Of a DNA stretch of 64,000 nt, positions 48,920-59,252 are shown in pieces (the first letter of the stretch is position 1; the number at the start of each line of letters is the position of its first letter). The stretch lies in contig CM043961.1 in NCBI GenBank assembly GCA_014529385.2, positions 14,208,978 through 14,272,977 on the forward strand. Direction: 5' to 3'. Source of the stretch: Adiantum capillus-veneris (Eukaryota; Streptophyta; Polypodiopsida; Polypodiales; Pteridaceae). Under the pieces are notes generated by a model. That model was not told the origin of the DNA. It made no database searches and saw only the letters and a program-made list of their open reading frames with translations. The position numbers were made by a program, and so were the translations under genes.

Positions 48920-51480
48920 ATGATGGGTAGTCAACAGCTGGGAGATTTCTCCGCTGAAGGACCAATGCTAGGAGGAAGCACCTCCCCAAATCCTTTGAGC
49001 GATTCCAAGTTCACTATAATCTTCTTAGAAGGAAAAAACTCGAGGGGAGCCCTAGTTTATTCTGACTATCGAGGACGCAAGTGTATTTGTATAGAAGAAA
49101 GACCTGCTGAGAGACTAAAGATAATTCGAGTCTATGATGATGGAGATAGATTCCGAGACGAAAAGGGGAACCACTATCTGATAGTTAGTAACCATGAGGA
49201 TACAACAGATATGGAGATAACGTGGCAAAAGAAAAAATGGTTTCAGAAACTCAAGAACCGCCTCCAAACATTGATCGACCCGTAGCTCTTTTTATGTATG
49301 ATAAGAAAACAATCAGGGTCTCTACTTATGATGAGAATGTGGGAATTTACAAGCATGAGAGCGAGGGAGTAGTCTCTTACTTTCGATGCAAAGAACCCTA
49401 CCCAAACTAATTAAGCAAAGACAAGGTTCTTTACTTATTCTCTTATGAAATTGCTATGGGGAAGGATATCATTTTTGTTGATAGGTACGGGCAAGGGAGG
49501 GAGTAGTCTCTTACTTTCGATGCAAAGAACCCTACCCAAACTAATTAAGCAAAGACAAGGTTATTTACTTATTCTCTTATGAAATTGCTATGGGGAAGGA
49601 TATCATTTTTGTTGATAGGTATGGGCGAGAATACAAACGTATTCTCCGAGAGGAGGTAGAAAAGGCAACAGTTCCAGAAGCATCAACATATGCCCCCAAA
49701 GAAGTTCCAAGGGTCACCTACACCCCTAGCAAAAAATCGACAAATCCATTTTCAAAAGAGTACGATGCGACCTCACATTCTACCCGACAACAAACGTTCA
49801 ACTACCAAAACCAACCAGCAACTCAGCCATCATTGCAGGCATGGCTTCGACAGAGTGCAACATTAGAACAAGACCGAAACCGAGATGGTTATCTAGCCGC
49901 ACGAGGGCTAAGGGATTTACAAGAACCACCACTCTATTCACGGTATCAAGGCGAGAGTAAGCCAAAAACTCAAGGGTCAACAAAGCCTGGAAGACAACCC
50001 ATGGAATGAGTTTGAAGAGATGAACCATCTCTTGCAAAAACCGTCAGAAATTATGGCTTCGGAGCCCCACTGGGAGAGGAAACCGCCCACTACCGAAGGC
50101 CAGAGGAGGTATATCGAGTAGGACGAGGAGAATCAATGATGAGATTTGTAGACCATCGTAGAATTAGACCTTTCCAGGTGCAAAATTGGGTAAACAAGAA
50201 ATACACGGGAAACAGAGATCATAGAGATCATGTAGAAGCTGAAGAGGTGTTAGACTTCCCTACCCAGTTTTCAAGGTTTGGACTGACCCTGGAGGAGGAT
50301 GCTGCTACCTGGTTTGACTGTGGAGCGTAGAGACTTTGAGTCTATGGAGGATGTGTTTGACGAGTTTATTGAGGAATTCTCACTAAGGGGATAGCTCATA
50401 ATACAGTCTCACAAATCCATAAATTCAAACAGAAAGAAGGGGAGTCTGTGCGAAAGGGAGCACTACGACTAAAAAGATATGTTAAGTTCTGCCCTGTGGA
50501 AGAACTGCCAACTCAGTCCAGACTTATGCTTATATTTATTCAAGGGCTGAGAAATGGAGATCTCCAGAAGGACTTACATATGAAGAGGAGCAGGACGTTA
50601 AATGAGTTAACTAAGGAGGCTCTTTACCTTGTAGACAATTGTGCGATCTACAAGGAGGGTGAATTCAAGGATCTTGATGACGATTCATCCTCACAAAAAA
50701 GTGGAAGAAAGTCCGCTAAGACAGCACCGAAAGGAGAAGTAGCTGTAAGCCAGGAGCATCTTGTAGAGGAAGTGCTAAAAAAGATTAACTTGTACGCCAA
50801 ACCTCAGGCTAAACAGCCAAAGTGGTGTGCTATTGAACAAAAATGGACAAACCATGTGACGGAGGAATGTTATTATAACAAGGGATATGTGAGAGATTGA
50901 CCTTATACTCCCTAGGCTCAGGTAGCATCTCCTCAACTTCCACCGATGCCTAGGTATCAAGCAGGCAACCTACCAGGACCTATAGGTGTAGAAAGACCAC
51001 AACCAGTGTTGGGGCAACAACCACCCCTACCAGGATTACGACCAGTTGACATAATATACGCACCAACCGTAACCTAATTAGAAGAGAAGGCTTTGATGCC
51101 TATGCATTCATATTACGAAGATCCCAATGGATATGCTGCAAATCCTGTCTATTATCCACCGGAAGAACCCTCGACGCTAGAACCATGGAGCATGATGGGA
51201 AGTGCAGGACCACCAACAGTTGCACAGGCAACAAGAGAAGGAACATATAGCTTGGATGAACGAACATTGTTGTTCATAGCCAAAGGAGGCATGGGCGGGT
51301 AGAGACATGCATACCAACAAAGAGGAGCTCAAGGAGCACCTCAACAACCTAAGGGACCCTGCTACAAGTGTGGTGGAGACCATTGGCTAAGAGACTGTCC
51401 TCATGATGAAATCATTAAGGTCAACACATATTGCACGGAGTGTGGAATTACTCATTTGATTCTTGATTGACCTAAGAACC
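48920..51480 (+). pseudogene. E3 gag relic
   Basis: Blocks in different frames: 48920-49285 (FLEGKNSRGALVYSDYRGRK), 49222-49410 and 49590-50009 (GKDIIFVDRYGREYKRILRE), a Gag core at 50136-50900 (LTLEEDAATWFD, LMLIFIQGLRNGDLQKDL), and two zinc knuckles. The knuckles are CX2CX3HX4C at 51361-51399 (CYKCGGDHWLRDC) and a second at 51434-51472 whose last Cys is now TGA. The X3 spacing differs from the usual X4. A 134-bp tandem duplication (49363-49630) and several stops break the gene. Confidence 0.75.
49363..49630 (+). repeat. 134-bp tandem duplication inside E3 gag
   Basis: The units 49363-49496 and 49497-49630 are nearly identical (GAGGGAGTAGTCTCTTAC ... TTTTTGTTGATAGGTA). 134 is not a multiple of three, so it shifts the frame. 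Confidence 0.95.
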
Positions 51481-51503
51481 CGAGCAAAGGACCAAAAACT
51501 ACC

Positions 51504-51706
51504 TTGAACATGCTAGAAGCAGTGCCTTCCAGTGGAGGGTCAGAAAACGAGACAGTAATACCTATTCAGGCAGTGACACAAGCCCAAGCTCAAAGAATGA
51601 CGAACGAACCCATAATTGAAGAGCCAAAAACCGATGCCCCAAGTCCAAAAATGAAAAATCAGAGAACCTGGACTAAGGAGTGTGAAAATTCATTCCAAAA
51701 GCTTAA
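51504..51706 (+). pseudogene. E3 fragment joining gag tail to RNase H
   Basis: The frame starts MLEAVPSSGGSENETVIPIQ and ends WTKECENSFQKL. The last residues are the standard entry to the gypsy RNase H domain, so protease and reverse transcriptase that should lie between are absent. The inserted DNA transposon cuts the frame at 51707. Confidence 0.7.
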
Positions 51707-53045
51707 CACTAGGTTGGTAACCTAACAGGACATAAAAGTGTCCTTTCAGGGTTTTGAAAAAAACCTCCAAAACCATAGTAGATCCACTCATTTTATAAAA
51801 TCCTTTCATGAGGTTATAGTTCAAGGCCTACTACACATGGAAAAAATAAGAAACTTATAAAATTTCTCATCTTTTGGTCACACCAAGCCTTCAAAGTTGA
51901 TGGACCAGTGCATTTTCATCATAACAGTCATTTCTTACGTTTTGTTGCATAAAAATAAGATTAGGGATTTTTGTAGGACTTGATATAAATTCCCTAGTTA
52001 ACTTCAATGGGTTGGTGATCAGAACATATGATTGCTTCTCACTCACTATTTTTTGCTTTGCCAAAATAAATAGGTACAAAAAAGTTGAATTTTTACCATT
52101 CTGCAAACCTATCATGAAAGTTTCTATAGCCACGCTCAATACAAATAATATATGCATGTTTTCTTAGTTCCCTATTGTCCTTTATGTTCATAAGGAGCCA
52201 TGGAGCATGTCAAAAGAATAATACATCTCTTACCAAGGGGAATCTTGGGGACAAAGATGAAGTGCTAAATACAGCAAACATGAAAAAACTGGGTTCAACA
52301 TTATGAGTTGTAGAATCCCATAAAAACTATTCAATATCTAGCCAAATTTGATCCTTGTGACTAGATATGGTTACTACCTACAAAATGCATATAGTTTTCA
52401 CAAGAAACTAACAATATTGAAAAATCTATACTTGATATACTAGAATGTTTCGTTTTCTTCTATAATTGAAAAAATCAACCATCGTTGTGTACTATGCAAA
52501 ATAGGGTATTAGGTGCCCCAAAACTTAAGGAATATTAGCTTTATGTTACAATATGCGACATAGAAAATAAAAAATGCATTTGGATATCATGAAATCCACC
52601 AAAAAAATCATAGAAGAGCTAAAATTGGCTAAAAAATAGGATTTGACAATTTTTGTAATTTGGTCATAACTTACAACTTTAATATTTATTTCTCCCTAGA
52701 AGCATTAGGAAATGTTGAGGACTCCTAAAGATAGTTCTCTAGCATTATAGACCTCACAAACACGAATTCTACAGTGGTATAGTTGCAAAAAGTTGAAAAA
52801 AGGCAAAAACAGGACCCGTTTTTTCACACAGTTTACGTTGTGAAATGTTGTGCAAGGACAAGGTTAAAGATGGAATGGATATTCCAAAAAAATGTCGAGT
52901 TTTTTTCAGCTCATGAGACAACTTTCTAAATAGATAGCACCTCAAAATCCATTTTGAAACTCTTGACATAATTCAAGGAAAATGGTCACTTAATAGGACA
53001 TAAAAGTGTCCCAGGACATAAAAGTGTCCCATTACCAACCTAGTG
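51707..53045. mobile_element. Non-autonomous DNA transposon with CACTAGGTTGGTAA termini
   Basis: The left end CACTAGGTTGGTAA (51707) is the exact inverse of the right end TTACCAACCTAGTG (to 53045). TTAA stands on both sides (51703-51706 and 53046-53049). Removing the insert and one TTAA rejoins the RNase H reading frame, so the limits are well supported. GGACATAAAAGTGTCC, itself nearly palindromic, occurs once inside the left end and twice inside the right end. The 1.34-kb AT-rich interior has no ORF. The superfamily is uncertain: TTAA suggests piggyBac-like, but TA with one more TIR base is equally consistent. Confidence 0.85.
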
Positions 53046-53629
53046 TTAAGGAAAACCTTGTATCATCACCTGTACTTAAAGCACCAGATTGGGAAAAGAT
53101 ATTCCATGTTCACATTGACGCATCTGCATATGCAATTGGGAGTATTCTTGCTCAACCTAGAGACGGAACAATGGATTTCCCAGTTTGTTATGCGAGCCGA
53201 CAGTTAAATAGTGCAGAAAAGAACTACACAACCACTGAAAGAGAGGGGTTAGGAATGATTTATGCTGTAAAAAAATTTCGGCATTATTTGCTCACAAACA
53301 AATTTGTGTTCTTCACAGATCATCAAGCTCTTTTGTATCTGGTAAATAAACCATGCAATACTGAGAGAATTGTGCACTGATTTATTATATTGCTAGAATT
53401 TGACTTCACAATGGTATTCAAAAAGAGTAAAACTCATCTACGGGAGGATCATCTTTCAAGGCTGCAAAACGGGGAAGCTCCTGAAGGAGTAGATGATGAC
53501 ATACCTGATGCTTATCTTTTCAATATTGAAATGATACCCAAATGGTCTCAGGAAATAGTTCGCATTCTTTCCTTTGGAGGTAGGTTTGATAACAAGGAAG
53601 ACAGATCCAAACAACAAACAATTCGATAA
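53046..53629 (+). pseudogene. E3 RNase H
   Basis: The frame reads SSPVLKAPDWEKIFHVHIDA, then YASRQLNSAEKNYTTTERE and FFTDHQALLYLVNK, so the D, E and D residues are present. A TGA at 53378 interrupts just before the connection LLEFDFTMVFKKSKTHLRED HLSRL region, which continues in frame to 53629. Confidence 0.85.
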
Positions 53630-53875
53630 ACAAAAAACTTCCAGTTGATTGCAAGACGATTGTATCATCTAGGCTCAGACCAGATTCTACGATTATTTAT
53701 AAATCCAAAGAAGTTCGAGTGTTATATTGAAGAAGCACACATCCAGGATTGTGCATTTCATTGTTCAACAATGAAAATACACCAATGACTGAAACAATTA
53801 GGGATTTTTTGGCCAACTATGTATGTTGACATACATGCTTATGTTAACAATTGTACTATATGTAGTGCCAAATGA
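53630..53875 (+). pseudogene. E3 integrase zinc-binding module, first (degenerate) copy
   Basis: The text includes ARRLYHLGSDQILRLFI, EEAHIQDCAFHCSTMKIHQ, a stop, GIFWPTMYVDIHAYVNN and CTICSAK. This is the H..H..CxxC module that normally precedes the integrase core. It is followed by a second full copy, so a duplication of the RNase H-integrase linker occurred. Confidence 0.7.
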
Positions 53876-55285
53876 CCAGTGGATCACGCGGCATTGTTTC
53901 GGGTAAACATTGCACCTGCATGGAGTCAATATATCATTGATATATTAACCACAAGGACATTTTTGGAAAACATAACAAAAGCACGGAAAAGGGCTATAGA
54001 GCTGGAGGTTCACGACTTTAATTTAATTGGGAATCAACTCTATAAGCAAGGAAAGGACAATCGACTTAAAATCTGTGCAAGTGAAAGTGAATACCTACTG
54101 ATTCTAGAACACGCACATGGAGGCATAAGTGGAGGCCATTTTTCAGGTGATAAGACGGCAAAAATTGTCTTAACCGCAGGAATATGGTGGCCTACATTGC
54201 ATATGGATGCTGAGGAGTTTGTAAAGCGTTGTGATGCATGTCAGCGCACCAAGGTGCCGATAAAGAGAGATGAGATGCCACTACGGCCAATAATGGGAGC
54301 AAGGGCATTTGCAAAATGGGGCATTGATTTTGTGGGGCCTATTTCACCCCCCGCATATCGCACCCCTACCCAATATATCATTGTGGCTACGGACTATCTC
54401 ACAAAATGGGCAGAAGCCAAGGCAACACAAAAAGCAGCCGCACGAACTACTGCACAATTTTTGTATGAGAATGTCTTTGTACGATACGGATTACCAATAG
54501 AAATTGTCAGTGATCGAGGAACAAATTTTCTTAATGAAGTCACTAAATATCTGCTAGAGGAATTCATGGTCATACATAGAAAATCTGCTCCATATCATCC
54601 ACAGGCAAATGGACAAGCTGAGGCCACAAATAAAACACTGTGCACTGTTTTGACTAAAATTGTATCAGAGTCAAGGACAGACTGGGATCGGTAGTTACAC
54701 TCAACAATATGGGCATATTGGGTAGCTTACAAAACATCAATAGGAACAACACCGTACAACATGGTGTTTGGTCTAAACGCTATATTACCCATAGAGTTTT
54801 TAATTCCGACTCTACAAGTAGCGAAACGCTTAGAATGGATAGGACATGAGCTCTCTTCAAGAATAGATGATCTTGAAAAGATAGATGAACTCTGATTGAG
54901 AGCTGTAGCTTCGATCTATGCTAAAAAGAGAAGACAAAAAGAGTTTTTTGACAAGCATGTGCGCACAAAAGAGTTCAAAACAGGTGATTATGTACTTGTT
55001 TATACCTTGAAGCAACATGCCAAGAAACTTAAAAAGCGAGGGATGGGACCCTTTGTGATTAAAAACTTATCACAAAGTGGAGCTGTCAAACTTGCTACAT
55101 TAGCAGGAGAAGAAATTCCAAATTGGATTAGTGGGTGTCAATTAAAAAAGTATCATTTGCCACTAACACAGGATATGCTTCAACAAATCCATCAAGAAAA
55201 AAAACGGATGAAGGAGAAACAAAGGGTATGCGAAGTGGCCCAAGAAGAAGCAAAAGAACACATTGCAAAAAGAAGGCTTCTCTGA
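53876..55285 (+). pseudogene. E3 integrase
   Basis: It begins with DHAALFRVNIAPAWSQYIID, which repeats the linker text DAYLFNIEMIPKWSQEIVRI at about 53518. The second zinc module has LEHAHGGISGGHFSG and CDACQRTK. The catalytic triad is in GIDFVGPIS, VSDRGTNF and ANGQAEATNK. TAG at 54692 and TGA at about 54893 interrupt. The C-terminal part (54896-55285) has EFKTGDYVLVYTLKQHAKKL and GMGPFVIKNL, followed by a basic, coiled-coil-like tail. No chromodomain is seen. Confidence 0.88.
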
Positions 55286-55700
55286 CAACAACAACAATGT
55301 GGATCACCGTTGCGAATAAATGCTATTCGACTAACGAATTTTGATGAAGACACAGTGGAGCCAATAATTACAGTCAAAGTGGGTAGCAATCAAGTTGAAT
55401 CGACGGCATTGCTTGATTCTAGAGCTCAAGAAAATCTAAACTCTTACAGATTATACAAACAACTCAAGAAAAGGTCAACTACATCCTACTCCACAAGTGC
55501 TGGAAAGTAGTACATCACATTCGCTAAAAACATTGGGCTGGATTATATTGCATGTACAAGTACATCAATATATTTACCCATACAAGTTTTATGTGGTTGA
55601 GGATGAAAGCACACAACACCCCATGTTGCTAGGACAACCTTGGCAAAAAGAGTATAATGTGCAGATAGATTGGAATGCGGATGCACTTAAAATTCAGCAT
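55286..55700 (+). pseudogene. E3 retropepsin-like protease placed after integrase
   Basis: In the same frame as the integrase tail, separated only by one TGA, come INAIRLTNFDEDTVEPIITV, ESTALLDSRAQENLNSYRLY and, after a shift near 55490, HPMLLGQPWQKEYNVQIDW. This is the layout of a retropepsin: active-site LLDSGA (here Gly is Arg), then the C-terminal LGxPW. In standard Ty3/gypsy elements protease precedes reverse transcriptase. Confidence 0.7.
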
Positions 55701-56457
55701 GCACAAGAACAACAGGTGGTAGCCTTTGCTCAGCAACCCCAGAAGAATCAGATGGCAGCAATGCAATCACTGGATAAAGAACCAAAAGGATGGGTGCCAC
55801 TAAAGAACAACACGATACCCATGGCGACCAACAAGGGAACTGCCACCCATGTTCACTACAAGAATAAAACAACATAGACCGCATTGCAAAGATCAAATTT
55901 AGCAACACGCAAAAAACCAGTATGGGTGCAGAAGGATAGAGGTGACATGGCAATACAATAGAAGAAGTCAACAGAAGCACACAGTTCAATCAAAAACCAA
56001 GGTAACAAGAAAGATATGGATCCCAAAGAGAATGCTCAGTAACAACTTAAATGTGACTCGCATTTGGATCCCAAAACCAAAGCAACAGGAACTCCCTTCA
56101 GTACAACCAACATTGGCATGCAGACACACACTACATATGAAACCGGCAAACCAATCAATGTGGGTGCCAATCAGCAGCACAACATTGACAACCGCGAACG
56201 TAGCAATAAACCTAAAAAAACCTCCAAAACAAAGCTACAAATGGAAAGCAAAAGAGACAAAGACTATGGCCAATTCAGCCACGACAATTCTCTCCAAGGA
56301 GACGACCATGACCATTTCGACAGTAGTGACAAACCAAGCAACTTTTGCAAGAAATACGATCAAACAGCGAGCTGTAGAGTTACAAAATTTACTTGCAAAG
56401 AAAATCCACCAACCAAATAAACAACAAATAGGAAACCTCGACGGCGAATGCCAATAA
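55701..56457 (+). pseudogene. E3 basic tail with W-[VI]-P-K repeats
   Basis: Across shifted frames there are repeated motifs: KGWVPLK (55790), KPVWVQK (55918), RKIWIPK (56010), TRIWIPK (56060) and QSMWVPI (56155). They are spaced by Thr/Gln/Asn/Lys-rich stretches. Not recognised as a known domain. Confidence 0.45.
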
Positions 56458-59252
56458 GCATCTTGCTTATTCCCTCCTCCTGCACAACATTGATTTTTCC
56501 ATGCATTGACTGAGTATGCATCATATAGGGCCACATTACACGGCCAAGCATTAGCACAATTTTTAACCCATGCACGGCACATACACCGAGGCGATACCTT
56601 GATGTTCGGGAGGACTCCGGCTAGGAGGGGGGGAGGCATAAATGCGGACCCAATGGTAAAAAGAGAAAAAAAAGGGCATATTTTCGACTATTTTAGAGGG
56701 TTGTCGTTTGATTGTGAAATTTTTTGGACTAACCCAAGTACATATGCCCTTATACAGCATGAATCTACAAGTATATGGGGCCAAACGCCAAATCAAGCCC
56801 CTAGGTGTGTGTATATAGGTAAAAATAGCCATTTTTCGGGCAAAATCTTGGTAAAACGGAGAAATCGCATAAGAGTGTATATAGTGTTTTGTGGTGATGT
56901 TTTTGAGTTATTATGATTTTTGGGGATTTTTTGGGTTTAATTTTCTTTTTTTTTTAATAACTAATTATCGGCATAAAAACTTCAAAAATACAAAAAGCGG
57001 GTGAAAAATGATCGTAATGAAAAACAAAAAATATGGGGATAATCAGTGACTATAGGACAACCTATGGTACAATGGGGGTGCAATTATGTTAATGGAGCGG
57101 AAAGCATGTTTTGGCCAGATTTTGACCGGAACGTCAAATTTCTCGAAAACTGGGCAAATGGAGTCCAAATAAAAAAAAATTCGAGCGTAAAACTCATCTC
57201 GCAGGAAGTTGGGAGCACATGTCAAATTTCATGGAAAGTGGTTCGGAGGCCCCCATTATTAGATTTTTTCACTTCATTTAAGCTCATTTCTACTATTGTC
57301 TTCTTGAGAGAGAGCTCTTGCCACCTAGAGCGAACCGGATTTCCAGCGGCTTCTACAATGCGGACGACCACTTGACAGGCTCCAAACATGAGAGGTAGGC
57401 TCACCACCTTGAGCTTTTCGCGTATGTTTGATGTTTTGTCGCGAAAACTAGCGTAGGGTTCACACGGGAAGCAAGCAGTAGAGACCTACATGTGGAAGTG
57501 GCCACCTAACGGCTAACCCAAAAGCAATGAAACTTCATTGGCGGCTTGCCCTAGCATAGGAGACCACTCTTGGATGCCCAAAGGTGGCGGAAAACCATTG
57601 GGAAAAACCCTAACTTCTAGAGCCCTGCAAAAGGCCACCAAATGGTAAATCGGTGGAAAGGTGCCCAAATGCTACCAAAACTCATGGGTAGGAGCATCTC
57701 GACATGCTCGACAAGTCTATATAGCCCACATGGCCATAAGGCAACAGGAAGCGGCACTAAGCTTCAAAAACGGCATCGCACACACAAAGCGTCAACTAGC
57801 TTTCACGGCCAAACCGCATGTCCGTTTTCCACCAAACTTCATGAGCGGCTTTCTTAGACCATCAACAACCAAGTCCTATGGTGGTAGACCACCACAAGTC
57901 ATCGACGACATGTAAACACAACCACGGGCGCTTCCAGAGGGACAAATTTCCAAACAGAGCTCCGGTGAAGCCAAAGTAAAAAAAAAACATATGGCAAGGA
58001 TCCCCAAGGGACCGTGAAGCTATGGAGACTAACATCAAGAAATTTCATCGCCGAAAAGCACTCCAAGAGTCAGAAAATGGCTCAGAGGATCTGAAAGCCA
58101 AACAAGGAGTTTCTTTCTATCTATTTGACTTTTTTGTTGACATAGGGCTTAAAAGGGACTCAGGGGGGCTCAGGGCAGGCACCAGTAGCACTTATCAAAT
58201 AAATTTTATCAGGAGACATCCTACGCGTAGGATGTCTAAAGGCCATATCAGGGAACCAAACTTAACATCTCATATCACACACAGTTTCTGAATAGCCTGT
58301 ACATGCTAGCCACCAAGTTTCATCACATTTGGACAAAAGTTGACCTCATGTGCATCAAAAAACGCAAAGTCAGAGCATAGAGGAAATAATACCTACCAAA
58401 ACTAGTCCAAATCACATGAAACTTGCACAATATACTCATGGGCACATTGCTAAGCTAACTGTGGGGTTAGATGTGAAAATTGATGAAATAGACATCCTAT
58501 GTGTAGGATGTCTAAATGACCTATCTGACCTCCAGCTGGTATTTTTCAGTTCCAAATCTCTTTATAACACCTTCTTTAGCTCATGTATCAAATTTCAAGC
58601 CATTCCCATCACCTTTGGCCCCCAAAATCGCCAAGATGCACTTTTTGAGCCTAAAAACACTACACATGCTCTTAACAGCACCAATGCTTATCCAAATCAA
58701 AATCTAAGACCAGGGCCATGTTCCACACGCTAAGGGCTACCCCCACAACCAACTTCAAGCCATTTTGATAAAATAGACATCCTACGCGTAGGATGTCTCC
58801 AGTGTGATTTTGACCTACTGTGCAAGACCTAACTTCATGGGATCCATTAACATGGTGCAAGAAGCCTGCATATCAACTTTCAACCCATTTGCATATCATT
58901 TGCCACCTGTTGAGGACATCCTACCCAATTTGTGAACCTAAAGCCTAAATCTGCCCAAAATTGCACTTTTTGATGCCCAAACCCAATTCCAACCACATAG
59001 CCATGTTGCACACGTCAAGGGGCACAAGCCTGCCAAGTTTCACCAAAAACTAACAAGGTAGACATCGTACGCGTAGGATGTCCACATGATAATTTTTTAG
59101 CCAGAAAGCTACTGTGAGCACATGTAGAGTTTCCCTAGTACCTTTTGAGCTTTATTTTCAGTTTTCAAGTCATTTGGGTAGTTAAAACTCAGTTTATCAG
59201 CAGCTAATATGTAAAAAACGCTAACTTTGGACTACTGAGTGCAACAGGATCC
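56458..59252 (+). other. E3 second gene-less zone with internal polypurine tract and palindromes
   Basis: There is no credible gene. CTAGGAGGGGGGGAGG at about 56621-56636 duplicates the terminal polypurine tract. Palindromes lie at 58214-58237, 58490-58513, 58775-58798 and 59060-59083, with a half-site at 58914-58925. Phrases such as CGTCAAGGGGCACAAG echo the leader zone. Confidence 0.7.

Noticed and set aside
51707-53045. Calling the insert in E3 a CACTA miniature element because its ends read CACTA...TAGTG
   Set aside because: The flanks do not show a direct 3-bp duplication (TAA left, TTA right), whereas a TTAA or TA duplication restores the reading frame exactly.
47470-59083. CRISPR-like array from the regularly recurring palindromes
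   Set aside because: Spacing is hundreds of bases and irregular, the units lie inside an LTR retrotransposon, and the setting is a plant genome.
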